Assembly (NCBI RefSeq): GCF_000469545.1
Contig: NZ_KI273057.1
Span: forward strand, 1 to 64,000
Direction: 5' to 3'
DNA length: 64,000 bases
Origin: Mitsuokella sp. oral taxon 131 str. W9106
GTDB taxonomy: Bacteria; Bacillota; Negativicutes; Selenomonadales; Selenomonadaceae
Shown: one piece after another, positions 32,373 through 41,557 of the stretch
Layout: each line of letters begins with the position of its first letter
Numbering within the stretch: position 1 is the first letter of the stretch
Made by a program: the position numbers and the translations under genes
Notes under the pieces: model-generated
Database searches by the model: none
What the model saw: the letters and a program-made list of their open reading frames with translations, nothing else
What the model was told of the DNA's origin: nothing

Positions 32373-32822
32373 TTGAGCAATATCGCAGATTTGATTGAAG
32401 CCTATATTTTGAGACGACTCGCGACGCAGCAGGACGGCAAGGTCGAACTGCGGCGCACCGATATCGCCGATGAGATTTCCTGTGCGCCGTCCCAGATCAG
32501 CTACGTGCTTTCGACGCGGTTCACGCAGGACAAGGGCTTTGTCGTCGAGTCGCGCCGCGGTCTTGGCGGCTACATTCGCATCGTGCAGATCCCGATCAAT
32601 AATCTCGTCTATCAGGATATGATCGAAAAGATTGATGCGCAGACGGATCAGGGGACGGTGCGCTCCATGGTGCATTGCCTTTTGCAGCATGAAATGGTTT
32701 CGAGCCGCGAAGCGGCGCTCCTGATGCAGGTTGTCACGGCGGCGTATCGTTCTGGGATGCGCGCAGAGGAACGTGTCCACCTGCTGAAGTCCCTGCTGCT
32801 GACATTGGAAAAATTCTCCTAG
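32373..32822 (+). CDS. ctsR: Class III stress gene repressor CtsR
   Basis: CtsR represses clp and mcs genes until heat or oxidative stress releases it; McsB and ClpC control its activity and turnover. The protein is about 149 residues: an N-terminal winged helix with SNIADLIEAYILRRL, EISCAPSQISYVLSTRF and the glycine-rich wing RRGLGGYIRI (about 55-65) that contacts DNA, and a C-terminal dimerisation/effector domain. The start is best read as TTG at 32373, because GAAGGTGA lies upstream and family members begin at this residue; an ATG at 32358 would add 5 residues. It heads the ctsR-mcsA-mcsB-clpC-radA operon. Confidence 0.96.
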   Translation: MSNIADLIEAYILRRLATQQDGKVELRRTDIADEISCAPSQISYVLSTRFTQDKGFVVESRRGLGGYIRIVQIPINNLVYQDMIEKIDAQTDQGTVRSMVHCLLQHEMVSSREAALLMQVVTAAYRSGMRAEERVHLLKSLLLTLEKFS

Positions 32823-32857
32823 CATGGCAGGGGATATTGTGATTGGGAAAGAAGGCA

Positions 32858-33418
32858 ATGCATCGTATGTTGTGTGATGATTGCGGCCGCAATAAGGCGG
32901 TCGTCCATATTGTACAGGCAGGCGCGGGTGGACGCGTCGAAAAGAATCTCTGTGAGGAGTGCGCGGCGAAGTACGGCGACCTTCTCATGCCCTTCGGCGG
33001 GCGCGATGTCTCAGTCAACGATTTTTTGAAGGGGGTATTCGGCGCACGCGAGGAGCGCGAGGATCGGGGCAGCCGCGCGGAGCAGACAGAACTCGTTTGC
33101 CCGAATTGCGGCATGAGCTACGCGGATTTCCTACAGACAGGGAAAATCGGCTGCAGCGTATGCTATGAGACGTTCCGTCATCAGCTCGACCCGCTTTTGC
33201 GACGCATCCACGGTTCGAGCGCCCATTCAGGCAAGATCCCGCACCGCACGGGCGGCGCGCTGGAGTTAAAACAAAGAGCGGCGCGTCTGCGCGAGCAGCT
33301 TCGCGAGAGCGTGATGCGCGAGGAATACGAAAAAGCGGCAGAGTACCGCGATGCGATTCGCCGTATCGAAAAGGAACTCGCGGCAAAAGAAGGGGGCGCA
33401 GCGCATGGAGATGCATGA
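32858..33418 (+). CDS. mcsA: McsA, zinc-binding activator of McsB
   Basis: McsA activates the arginine kinase McsB. The protein has about 186 residues. Four CxxC pairs, CDDC, CEEC, CPNC and CSVC, form two zinc sites. The C-terminal UVR motif (about 140-180, LKQRAARLREQLRESVMREEYEKAAEYRDAIRRIEKEL in part) is a helical hairpin shared with UvrB/C. The start is uncertain among TTG 32843 (AGGGGA upstream), ATG 32858 and ATG 32867. The end overlaps mcsB by 14 bases, giving coupling. Confidence 0.93.
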   Translation: MHRMLCDDCGRNKAVVHIVQAGAGGRVEKNLCEECAAKYGDLLMPFGGRDVSVNDFLKGVFGAREEREDRGSRAEQTELVCPNCGMSYADFLQTGKIGCSVCYETFRHQLDPLLRRIHGSSAHSGKIPHRTGGALELKQRAARLREQLRESVMREEYEKAAEYRDAIRRIEKELAAKEGGAAHGDA

Positions 33419-34493
33419 CCTTTTGAAGAGCGGCCGCCTTGCGTGGCAGTCGGGCAAGGGCAAGGACAACGATGTCGTCCTTGTGAGCTGCGTGCGTCTC
33501 GCGCGCAATTTCCGTGCAATTCCATTTCCGAATCGCGCGAATAACCGTCAGCTGGCGGCCTCTCGCCACGCGTTTGAGGCGATCCTGCCCGTCTTGTCCG
33601 AGGGAATCGGTCAAGCGTTCACGGCGGCAGACATGGAGCAGATGACGCCCGTGCAGCGCGGCGTCCTGTTGGAAAAGCAGTTCATCAGCCGCAATTTCAT
33701 TCGCAGTCCGCAGCACCGCGTCGTCTTTCTCTCGGAGAATCTCGGTACGAGCATCCTCGTCAATGAGGAGGATCATCTGCGTATCCAGTGCATGGCGGCA
33801 GGGTTCGACCTTCGGACGCCGAATCAGACGGCTTCGCGCCTCGACGATCTCATCGAGTCCAAGCTCGACATCGCATTTGATGAGCGCATGGGCTACCTGA
33901 CGTCCTGCCCGACGAATCTTGGTACGGGGCTTCGCGCTTCGGTGCTCCTGCATCTGCCGGGACTCGTCTTTACGAAAAATATCCAAAACATCGCAAACGT
34001 TTCGCCGCAGCTCGGTCTTGCGATTCGGAGCGTCTACGGCGACGAGAAGGAGAGCGTAGGAAATCTCTTTCTTATTTCCAATCAGCTCACGCTCGGTTTT
34101 TCCGAGGAGGAACTGCTCGCGAACGTCGAGTCCGCCGTGCAGGAGATCGTCTCACACGAGCGGCAGGCGCGAAAGGCGCTCGCACTTTACTTAAAGGAAC
34201 AGCTTGATGACGAGGTGTGGCGCGCTTACGGGCTCTTGCGCTACGCGCGCCTCCTGCCGAAGAAAGAGACGCTCGAGCTTCTCTCGAAGGTCCGTCTCGG
34301 CATCGACCTCAAACTCATCCACGAGGTGGATGCGTCGTGCTTCTCCGAGATCTTGGTGCGGAGCGGCGTTTCGTATCTGCAGAATCTCGCGGAGAATGAA
34401 AATCTCTCAAAGAATGAAATCGACAGGCTTCGGGCAGAGCAGGCGAGGAGCATCCTTCTCTCTTGTTCCCGTCCACAGGAGAATCTCACATGA
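33405..34493 (+). CDS. mcsB: Protein arginine kinase McsB
   Basis: McsB phosphorylates arginines on proteins, which marks them for ClpC-ClpP. The 362-residue protein is of the phosphagen-kinase fold: VVLVSCVRLARNFRAIPFPN near residue 25, SENLGTSILVNEEDHLRIQCM near 108-128 with the nucleotide-binding arginine region, and SCPTNLGTGLRASVLLHLPGL near 168-188. The ATG at 33405 lies within mcsA, preceded by GAAGGGGG. Its stop overlaps the clpC start (ATGA). Confidence 0.96.
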   Translation: MEMHDLLKSGRLAWQSGKGKDNDVVLVSCVRLARNFRAIPFPNRANNRQLAASRHAFEAILPVLSEGIGQAFTAADMEQMTPVQRGVLLEKQFISRNFIRSPQHRVVFLSENLGTSILVNEEDHLRIQCMAAGFDLRTPNQTASRLDDLIESKLDIAFDERMGYLTSCPTNLGTGLRASVLLHLPGLVFTKNIQNIANVSPQLGLAIRSVYGDEKESVGNLFLISNQLTLGFSEEELLANVESAVQEIVSHERQARKALALYLKEQLDDEVWRAYGLLRYARLLPKKETLELLSKVRLGIDLKLIHEVDASCFSEILVRSGVSYLQNLAENENLSKNEIDRLRAEQARSILLSCSRPQENLT

Positions 34494-36982
34494 ACAATCG
34501 CAATCAGTTTTCGGGAAACACGCTCGTGGCATTGAAGCACGCGGCGCACATGGCAAAGGAACTCGGGCAGGACTATATCGGGACGGAGCACCTCCTGCTA
34601 GGCATCCTATACGCGGCAGACAGCCTTGCCGCGTCCATTCTGCAAGGGCACGGCATCGGCTATGCACGCGTCCTGCGCATGGTGCAGGATATGGTGCGGA
34701 GCGCGCCGTCGAATCCTTCCGACGACCCACGCTATACGCCACGCGCCCGCCGCATCCTTGCGAACGCGCTGGAGCTTGCTGACGACGTCAATGCGCGCTG
34801 CGCGCGTTCGGAGCACATTCTTCTGATGCTCCTCGACGAAAAGGGCGGAGCAGCGATCGAAATACTCGAACACCTCGGCATCAATCCCGCTGCATTCCAG
34901 GATGAAGTGCTCGACTACATCGAAGATCCGTACATGGGCGGCAGAGGGGAGGAACGCGTGCGCGAAACGGGCAAGCCGCCTGTACGTGCGTCGAAGAAGG
35001 GATCGGTGCTTGCGCAGTTTGGACGCGACCTTACAGCGGTGGCAAAGGATGGAAAGATCGATCCCGTCATCGGCCGCGATACAGAAATCGAGCGCGTCGT
35101 TCAGATCCTCGCGCGGCGAACGAAGAACAACCCCATCCTGCTCGGTGAGCCTGGTGTCGGCAAGACGGCGATTGCCGAGGGGCTTGCGCAGCGCATCGCC
35201 GACGAAACCGTTCCGTATATGCTGCAGGGGAAGCGCGTCATTTCGGTCTCGATGGCATCGCTCGTCGCGGGCACGAAGTATCGCGGCGAGTTCGAGGAAC
35301 GCATGAAGTGGCTTGTCGAGGAGCTCATTGAGGCGAAAGATGCGATTCTCTTCATCGACGAGATGCACACGCTCATCGGCGCAGGCTCGGGCGAGGGCTC
35401 GCTTGATGCGGCGAATATCTTAAAGCCTGCCCTTTCGCGCGGCGAGATTCAAGTCATCGGCGCGACGACGCTCGACGAGTATAAGAAGCGCTTTGAACGC
35501 GATGCGGCACTCGCACGCCGCTTCCAGACCGTGATCGTCGAAGAACCGACGCCGCAGGAAGCACGCGAGATCCTGCTTGGACTGCGCGAGGCGTACGAAA
35601 CGTTCCATCACGCTAGGATTACGGACGAGGCGATCGAGGAAGCAGTGAAGCTGTCTGCACGCTATATCACGGATCGATTCCTGCCCGACAAGGCAATCGA
35701 CGTCATGGACGAGGCGGCGGCGAAGGCACGCGTGAAAAAATCCGTTCCGCTCGACGTGCAGAAGGAGTGCCGTGCGCGCATAGAGACCATTGAAAAAGAC
35801 AAGGAGACCGCAGTCGAAGCGCAGGACTACGAGCGGGCGGCGAGCCTGCGCGACCAGGAACAGGCGCTGCGGGATGCGCTCGACAAGGAGCGTGGGAAAG
35901 GCGTGCAGGAAGGTGCTCCCGTCTTTGTGCACGCATCGGATATTGCGGACGTCGTCTCGCTTTGGACGGGTATCCCCGTACGCAAGATCGCGGCGAAGGA
36001 GTCGGAGCGGCTGCTCCGCATCGAGCGCGTCCTCACGCGGCGCGTCGTTGGGCAGGATGCAGCAATTCGCGCCGTCGCAAAGGCGGTGCGCCGCGCCCGT
36101 GCGGGGCTAAAGGATCCGAAACGTCCGATTGGCTCATTCCTATTCTTGGGTCCGACGGGGGTTGGAAAGACGGAGCTTGCAAAGGCTTTGGCCGAAGCAC
36201 TCTTCGGAATGGAGGATGCCATTCTTCGCTTCGATATGTCCGAGTACATGGAAAAACACACGGTCTCGCGTCTCATCGGCGCGCCTCCAGGCTATGTCGG
36301 CTATGAGGAGGGTGGTCAGCTCACGGATGCTGTGCGCCGGAAGCCATACTCCATCATTCTGCTCGACGAGGTCGAAAAGGCGCATCCAGACGTATTCAAC
36401 ATGCTCCTGCAGGTGCTCGATGATGGGCGCCTCACAGACGGAAAAGGGCGCACGGTCGACTTTCGCAATACCGTCATCATCATGACGAGCAATGCAGGAG
36501 CAAACCATTTTCGAACCTCTTCCGGCACGATGGGATTTATGACGCATCAGGATGAGGCGGAGAAGCAGAAGATGGCGGAAACGCGCGTGCTCGAAGAAGT
36601 GCGCCGCATCTTTAAGCCGGAGTTCCTGAACCGCGTCGATGAGATGGTCGTATTCCATTCGCTGAGCGGCGAAGCGCTTGCCTCCATCGTCGACATCCTC
36701 CTGCGCGACCTCAGGTCACGCCTTGCGGAAAAGGGAATTGCGCTCGAAGTCAGCCCTGCGGCGAAGGCAAAGCTCATCGCGCTCGGAACAGATGTGAAGT
36801 ACGGTGCGCGCCCCCTGCGCCGTGCCATTCAAAAGCACGTTGGGGATGTGCTTGCCGAGCGGCTGCTCGCACGCGAATTCAAGGAGGGCGACACGGTGCA
36901 GGTGCGCAAGATGGATGGAGAGCTCGTCTTTTTGAAGAAAGAAGATGCCGTATCGCGGGAGACTGTCGATGCGGCGCAATAA
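34490..36982 (+). CDS. clpC: ATP-dependent Clp protease ATPase subunit ClpC
   Basis: This is the AAA+ unfoldase that feeds substrates, including arginine-phosphorylated proteins, to ClpP. The 830-residue protein has a double Clp_N repeat (1-145), a first AAA module with Walker A GEPGVGKT near 219 and DEMHTLIGAGSGEGSLDA, a middle coiled segment with a UVR-like YERAASLRDQEQALRD near 445, and a second AAA module with GPTGVGKTE near 554 and the C-terminal D2-small domain. The ATG at 34490 overlaps the mcsB stop, with AGGAGAATC upstream. No clpP is adjacent. Confidence 0.97.
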   Translation: MNNRNQFSGNTLVALKHAAHMAKELGQDYIGTEHLLLGILYAADSLAASILQGHGIGYARVLRMVQDMVRSAPSNPSDDPRYTPRARRILANALELADDVNARCARSEHILLMLLDEKGGAAIEILEHLGINPAAFQDEVLDYIEDPYMGGRGEERVRETGKPPVRASKKGSVLAQFGRDLTAVAKDGKIDPVIGRDTEIERVVQILARRTKNNPILLGEPGVGKTAIAEGLAQRIADETVPYMLQGKRVISVSMASLVAGTKYRGEFEERMKWLVEELIEAKDAILFIDEMHTLIGAGSGEGSLDAANILKPALSRGEIQVIGATTLDEYKKRFERDAALARRFQTVIVEEPTPQEAREILLGLREAYETFHHARITDEAIEEAVKLSARYITDRFLPDKAIDVMDEAAAKARVKKSVPLDVQKECRARIETIEKDKETAVEAQDYERAASLRDQEQALRDALDKERGKGVQEGAPVFVHASDIADVVSLWTGIPVRKIAAKESERLLRIERVLTRRVVGQDAAIRAVAKAVRRARAGLKDPKRPIGSFLFLGPTGVGKTELAKALAEALFGMEDAILRFDMSEYMEKHTVSRLIGAPPGYVGYEEGGQLTDAVRRKPYSIILLDEVEKAHPDVFNMLLQVLDDGRLTDGKGRTVDFRNTVIIMTSNAGANHFRTSSGTMGFMTHQDEAEKQKMAETRVLEEVRRIFKPEFLNRVDEMVVFHSLSGEALASIVDILLRDLRSRLAEKGIALEVSPAAKAKLIALGTDVKYGARPLRRAIQKHVGDVLAERLLAREFKEGDTVQVRKMDGELVFLKKEDAVSRETVDAAQ

Positions 36983-37127
36983 ACTCGCGCCGAAAGCGCG
37001 CAGTGAGAGGTATCTCAACCTCGCGCTCAATCTTTTTTGGGCGATCGTTTGGCTCGGCAGATGGACGATGCGCCTCATGCGCCTTGGTGTGGATCGGATC
37101 TTGCGCGCGTGCGGAAAAGAGAGGTAG
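36969..37127 (+). CDS. Small basic membrane-associated protein between clpC and radA
   Basis: This 52-residue ORF starts at ATG 36969, inside the end of clpC, with GGGAGAC upstream. It begins MRRNKLAPKARSERY, continues with LNLALNLFWAIVWLGRWTMRLMRLGV (one likely amphipathic or membrane helix), and has a basic tail. It fills the gap exactly between clpC (14-base overlap) and radA (2-base gap), which supports it being real. I do not recognise a family and the function is unknown. Confidence 0.5.
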   Translation: MRRNKLAPKARSERYLNLALNLFWAIVWLGRWTMRLMRLGVDRILRACGKER

Positions 37128-37129
37128 CG

Positions 37130-38518
37130 ATGGCAAAGAAGAGGAAAACCGTCTACGTCTGCCAGGAATGCGGCTACGACGCACCAAAATGGCTTGGACG
37201 CTGTCCCGGCTGCGGCGCGTGGAATACGATGGTCGAGGAGACCGTCATGTCGGAGCTGGGGCAGCGCGGGCTGCGTCTTGGTCTTTCCGATGCGGCAAAG
37301 CCGCAGCCGATCCGCGAGGTCAAAGTTGAGGATTTGCCGCGCTTCCCGACGGGCAGCGGCGAGCTTGACCGCGTCCTAGGCGGTGGCGTCATTCCGGGCT
37401 CGATGGTGCTCATCGTCGGCGATCCCGGTGTCGGCAAGTCGAGCCTCACGCTTCGCGTTTGCGCCAATGTTGCGCGCATGGGGCGCCACGTGCTCTACGT
37501 GACGGGTGAGGAGAGCACGCGGCAGGTCCGCATGCGCGGAGACCGTTTGCAGGCGATCGCAGACGGTCTCTTGATCGTCAGCGAGACGAATCTCGAGACG
37601 ATAGAGGGGCACGTAAAAAATACAAAGCCAGATCTTCTCGTCGTCGATTCGATCCAAACCGTCTTCAAGCCGACCGTTCAGAGCGCACCGGGCAGCGTTT
37701 CACAGGTGCGCGAGTGTGCCGTCGACCTCCTGCGCATCGCGAAGTCGGACGGCATTGCTGCCTTCATCATCGGACACGTCACGAAGGATGGAACGCTTGC
37801 AGGCCCGCGCGTCCTCGAGCACATCGTCGACACTGTGCTTTACTTTGAGGGAGAGCGCAATGCCGAGTATCGCGTGCTGCGTTCCGTCAAGAACCGATTC
37901 GGCAGCACGAATGAGCTCGGTCTCTTTGAGATGCGGGATATCGGTCTCGTCGATGTGCCTGATGCTTCGAAGCTGTTTCTCTCAGATCGCGAGCAGGACA
38001 CGGGAACGGTCATCGTGCCGACTGTCGAAGGAACGCGTCCGCTCCTTGTCGAACTGCAGGCTCTCGTCGCTGCGACGCCATACGTGCCGCCGAGGCGCAC
38101 GGCGGACTCCGTTGACATCAAGCGCATTCAGCTCCTCCTCGCTGTCCTCGAAAAGCGCGTCAAGCTGCCGATTGGCGCGTGTGATGTCTACATCAAGGTC
38201 GCGGGCGGCATACGCATTGATGAGCCCGCCGCGGATCTCGGCCTCTGTATCGCCATGGCGTCGAGCTTCGCGAATCGCCTTTTGCGCCCAAAGATGATCG
38301 TCTTCGGCGAAGTCGGGCTGTCGGGGGAGGTTCGCGCCGTGAGCCAAGTGGATCTTCGCATCGCCGAGGCACGACGGCTCGGCTTTTCGCACGTCATCCT
38401 GCCGATGAAGAACTTCCGTCAGATGAAGGGCGCCTTTGATGGAATCACGCTTCATGGAGCGGAGAGCATTGGCGACGCGCTTCGGCTCGCGATGCCGAAA
38501 GAACTGCAGGCGTCTTGA
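37130..38518 (+). CDS. radA: DNA repair protein RadA
   Basis: RadA (Sms) is a RecA-like branch-migration ATPase acting in recombination. The 462-residue protein has an N-terminal C4 zinc finger (C11xxC14...C25xxC28), Walker A GDPGVGKSS near residue 98, the RadA-specific KNRFG motif in VKNRFGSTNELGLFEM near 254, and a C-terminal Lon-protease-like domain lacking proteolytic use (DVYIKVAGGIRIDEPAADLGLCIAM). The ATG at 37130 follows GAGAGGTAGCG. The frame is open upstream to 37037 without support. It is the last conserved gene of the ctsR operon. Confidence 0.96.
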   Translation: MAKKRKTVYVCQECGYDAPKWLGRCPGCGAWNTMVEETVMSELGQRGLRLGLSDAAKPQPIREVKVEDLPRFPTGSGELDRVLGGGVIPGSMVLIVGDPGVGKSSLTLRVCANVARMGRHVLYVTGEESTRQVRMRGDRLQAIADGLLIVSETNLETIEGHVKNTKPDLLVVDSIQTVFKPTVQSAPGSVSQVRECAVDLLRIAKSDGIAAFIIGHVTKDGTLAGPRVLEHIVDTVLYFEGERNAEYRVLRSVKNRFGSTNELGLFEMRDIGLVDVPDASKLFLSDREQDTGTVIVPTVEGTRPLLVELQALVAATPYVPPRRTADSVDIKRIQLLLAVLEKRVKLPIGACDVYIKVAGGIRIDEPAADLGLCIAMASSFANRLLRPKMIVFGEVGLSGEVRAVSQVDLRIAEARRLGFSHVILPMKNFRQMKGAFDGITLHGAESIGDALRLAMPKELQAS

Positions 38519-38566
38519 GCCGTGTGGCAGATCCTGGAAAAAGATGCATAAATCGGTGATGCGCTA

Positions 38567-38594
38567 TCGACAAGTGGGGGGAACGTGTTATAAT
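38567..38594 (+). promoter_or_regulatory. Promoter of the D,D-carboxypeptidase gene
   Basis: TCGACA, a 16-base spacer and a consensus TATAAT (38589-38594) lie 40 bases before the TTG start. Confidence 0.65.
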
Positions 38595-38633
38595 GGACGG
38601 GATCGTATTCTTGTAGCTTCAGGAGGCATTTCC

Positions 38634-39785
38634 TTGCGATTTTTACACTATGCTGCGGCGGTTTTTGTCGTCCTTGCCGCCACTTTGCTGCCCGTCCCCC
38701 GCATGGCAAGCGCAGAAGAGCCAGCCATCACGGCGGACGCTGCCATTCTCATCGAGACGGAGACGGGACGCGTGGTATGGGAGAAGAATGCCGAAGAGCG
38801 CCGCTTCCCCGCGAGCATGACGAAGATGATGACGTGCATCCTCGCACTTGAAAACGTCAGTCCGCGCGCGGAAATCTTCATTACCCCGAATGCCGAGCAG
38901 ACGGAAGACACGCCGCTCGGCATCCTCGCAGGCGAGCGGCTGACGGCAGATGCGCTTTTGACCGGCATGATGCTGTGCTCCGATAACGGCGCGGCCGTCG
39001 CCGTTGCCGAGCATATCGACGGCGGCGTGACGAGCTTTGCGAAACGCATGAATGAAAAGGCGGCTGAGCTCGGCATGAAGGATACGCACTTTGCCAACCC
39101 GAATGGCTTGCCGAACCCCATGCACTATTCCACGGCGCACGACATGGCGCGTCTTGCTCGGTACGCGATGAGGAACAAGGCGTTCCGCTCGATCGTCGGG
39201 CAGCAAAACGCCGGCATTCGCTGGACGTTCCCAAAGGATAAGTTTTTGCCGGTCGAGAACACGAACAAGCTCCTCGGTCACTACGACGGTATCACGGGCA
39301 TCAAAACGGGATGGACGAATGCGGCGGGGGGCTGTCTCGCAGCGTCTGCCGAGCGCAAAGGCGTCTCGCTCATCGCAATCGTCATGCACGCACCGACACC
39401 AAATGATCGTTTTGACGACGCGCGCAAGATGCTCGACTACGGTTTTCGGCACGTCACGATGGTGCGGGGCATTACGAGCAGCAGGACTGCGCGCAAGGTT
39501 TGGGTCAAGGGTGGGCAGGAGGCGCGAACATTTGTCCGCCCTGTCGAGGATATCAACTACCCGATCATCGATGGCGAAGACGCAAAGAACTACACGATCC
39601 ACTGTGACGTGCCGAGTGTCATCGCTGCGCCTGCGAAAGACGGTGAAATCGTCGGAAAGATGACGCTCCTATATAAAGGGGAACCCGTCGGCACCGTCAA
39701 TATGGCAGCCGATAAAGTGTTGCCCGGATTCAGCATCGGCTCCTTTTTTGTCGGCCTCTTCGAGGGTGTTATTAACCGGATTTGA
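38634..39785 (+). CDS. Serine-type D-Ala-D-Ala carboxypeptidase (DacF-like)
   Basis: This low-molecular-weight PBP trims the terminal D-alanine of peptidoglycan stem peptides in the periplasm. The 383-residue protein has a signal peptide (LRFLHYAAAVFVVLAATLLPVP..ASA). Catalytic motifs are SMTK with Ser61-Lys64, SDNGA near 119, and KTGW near 223. The C-terminal PBP5-like domain ends with a probable amphipathic anchor (SFFVGLFEGVINRI). The start is TTG at 38634 with AGGAGG 8 bases upstream and a promoter 40 bases upstream. The frame is open back into radA but that part is not family-like. Confidence 0.94.
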   Translation: MRFLHYAAAVFVVLAATLLPVPRMASAEEPAITADAAILIETETGRVVWEKNAEERRFPASMTKMMTCILALENVSPRAEIFITPNAEQTEDTPLGILAGERLTADALLTGMMLCSDNGAAVAVAEHIDGGVTSFAKRMNEKAAELGMKDTHFANPNGLPNPMHYSTAHDMARLARYAMRNKAFRSIVGQQNAGIRWTFPKDKFLPVENTNKLLGHYDGITGIKTGWTNAAGGCLAASAERKGVSLIAIVMHAPTPNDRFDDARKMLDYGFRHVTMVRGITSSRTARKVWVKGGQEARTFVRPVEDINYPIIDGEDAKNYTIHCDVPSVIAAPAKDGEIVGKMTLLYKGEPVGTVNMAADKVLPGFSIGSFFVGLFEGVINRI

Positions 39786-39787
39786 AG

Positions 39788-39874
39788 AAGCCCGCCCATA
39801 CACCATCCGTCCGATTGTCTTGTTCAACCAAAAAGTGCGTTTGGCAAGAGGACAGTATTTTTGTGGGCGGGCTT
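39788..39874. terminator. Long-loop inverted repeat between convergent genes
   Basis: A perfect 11-bp repeat, AAGCCCGCCCA and TGGGCGGGCTT, is separated by 65 bases between the convergent carboxypeptidase and SGNH hydrolase genes, with short T and A runs at the ends. It could serve as a weak bidirectional terminator. Confidence 0.45.
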
Positions 39875-39919
39875 TCCCTTGCATGCAAGTGTGCGTGCTG
39901 CATACGGCACGATGCCGAT

Positions 39920-40795
39920 TCACTTTAGCAACGCATGTGCCTCGCTGGCATTTACGATCTCTCCCATGAGCATTTTTCCTTGAATATCAGGGTGCAGCCC
40001 GTCGACCGAGAACGATTCATCCAGATCCGTCCCCGTCTCATTGTAGAAATACGGTTCGAGGTCAATGCAGCAGTCGTGCGAGCGAATCCACATGTTGATC
40101 AGGCGAAGCTTCTCATTCCAATTCGGATCGGTCTCCGCATGAAACGCAAACCGGATATTCGTTGGGTTGATCGGTATGAGCGTCATAAAAATCGGGCGTA
40201 TGTCGTGCGCACGGCACTTCTCTTCGATCGCTGCGAGGTCGTCAATGATGTCCTGTGCGGAGATCGTCGAGGTGCGCAGGCCGTTTGAGCCAGTGAGAAT
40301 CAAGAGATTTTGGGGATGGAATGGCAAGACGTCCTGCTCGAAACGGTCGCACGTCATGCGTGAGGTGTCGCCGCTCCTGCCGAGGTTGAGACAGGGAAAG
40401 TCGAAATACGTCGTATAGCTGTACTCAAGTGCCGAGGGCGGGTAGGAGATGGATCCGCCGCCATGCGTGATGCTGTCGCCAAGCACGGCAACTTTGACAC
40501 GCTTTGGGTGTTTGTTCACGACGAAATGCGCCGCATCCGACCATGTGCCGATCGCGTTTCCTTCCGCATCGATGGCGCGCACGCGCCAGTAGTAATCGCC
40601 AGCGTAGGGGCGTGGGTACTCGTCGTAGCACGTCGTGGCGGCATTTACGATCTTGCTCCACGCCCGACCAGGGTCAGGCTGCGTGCCGTTTGGCTGCGCG
40701 GGAGGATCCGCCATGAGCTCGACTTCGTAGCGCATGATGCCGTGCAGCGGGATCCAGTTGTAGACGGGGTAGAGCGGTTGCTTGAAGTGCGGCAT
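39920..40795 (-). CDS. SGNH hydrolase, C-terminal part of a gene split by an amber codon
   Basis: This 291-residue ORF contains a fibronectin-III-like stretch (about 10-95, with YYWRVRAIDAEGN) followed by a GDSL/SGNH esterase domain. The catalytic block I GDSITHGGG is near residue 107, the asparagine block is TGSNGLR near 167, and block V DGLHPD is near 270. Such enzymes de-acetylate or de-esterify extracellular polymers. It has no ribosome binding site, no signal peptide, and begins directly after and in frame with the TAG of the ORF above. It is therefore likely the second half of a single ~545-residue protein. Confidence 0.8.
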   Translation of the reverse strand: MPHFKQPLYPVYNWIPLHGIMRYEVELMADPPAQPNGTQPDPGRAWSKIVNAATTCYDEYPRPYAGDYYWRVRAIDAEGNAIGTWSDAAHFVVNKHPKRVKVAVLGDSITHGGGSISYPPSALEYSYTTYFDFPCLNLGRSGDTSRMTCDRFEQDVLPFHPQNLLILTGSNGLRTSTISAQDIIDDLAAIEEKCRAHDIRPIFMTLIPINPTNIRFAFHAETDPNWNEKLRLINMWIRSHDCCIDLEPYFYNETGTDLDESFSVDGLHPDIQGKMLMGEIVNASEAHALLK

Positions 40796-41557
40796 CTAGT
40801 CGTATTCGTTGAGCAGCGGGTGAGTCGGAAGCGGCAAGCTCGAATCGAGCGTGACTGCCTCCGCCTTGGAGAATTCACCGATGGGCTGCAAGTGGAGGTC
40901 GAGTGCACGGACGCGCCAATAGACTACGCCGGAGTCTGCATAAGGGCGCAGATCGGCTTGCCAGCCGTTTGTGAAAATTTCGTGCGTGCTCTCCAGATGC
41001 TTCGGACTCGCTGCGAGAACCGTACCGCCTTCGGCATCCGGCGGCAGGGAAAGGATCTCAAGCTCGTAGCAGACGGCACCAGGAACGTTGTGCCAAACGA
41101 GAAACGGCATGAGGCTTGCAGGAGTATCTTTGCCGTAATGCGAGATGATGGCGGGATGCTTTGGCCGCTTTGGAAAATCCGGATTGGCTGCGGGGACAGC
41201 GTCGCTGCCGACCTTGCCGAAAATGCCGTACGCCGTGACGCGGTACGATGTCGGAATCGCCGTTCGCGGCAATTCGATCGACGGCTCACGCGTGTAATAG
41301 GAACCAAAGAGATGGAATCCCGCCTCGCCTTCGACGAGTCCCGTCGTCGGTGACAGGACGTCGACTTTGTAGTAGCAAGGGTAGGGGAGCGGTGTCCACG
41401 AAAGGTAGAGACGTCCGTTTTTCTCTGCAAATGCAGTTTCGATCGTGTGCTTTTGGAGTCCGAGCGTATCGTATCGTTCAACGGTGAAGGAAAGAGCGAC
41501 GACGTAGGCTGTTATGAGAAAAAGAAAAAGCAGGAAATGCGGAAGTTTTTTTATCAC
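40796..41557 (-). CDS. Signal-anchored FnIII-like protein, N-terminal part of the same split gene
   Basis: This 253-residue ORF starts at GTG 41557 (AGGT upstream). The N-terminal helix LPHFLLFLFLITAYVVALSFTV would anchor or export it. Two fibronectin-III-like repeats follow, each with a PAx..Yel.i...YWRVRALD pattern (ELEILSLPPDAEGG, VVYWRVRALDLHLQP). The third repeat is cut off: the ORF ends HPLLNEYD-TAG, and the next codon is the ATG of the SGNH ORF, whose first residues complete the repeat. One ancestral gene interrupted by TAG explains both ORFs. Confidence 0.78.
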   Translation of the reverse strand: MIKKLPHFLLFLFLITAYVVALSFTVERYDTLGLQKHTIETAFAEKNGRLYLSWTPLPYPCYYKVDVLSPTTGLVEGEAGFHLFGSYYTREPSIELPRTAIPTSYRVTAYGIFGKVGSDAVPAANPDFPKRPKHPAIISHYGKDTPASLMPFLVWHNVPGAVCYELEILSLPPDAEGGTVLAASPKHLESTHEIFTNGWQADLRPYADSGVVYWRVRALDLHLQPIGEFSKAEAVTLDSSLPLPTHPLLNEYD

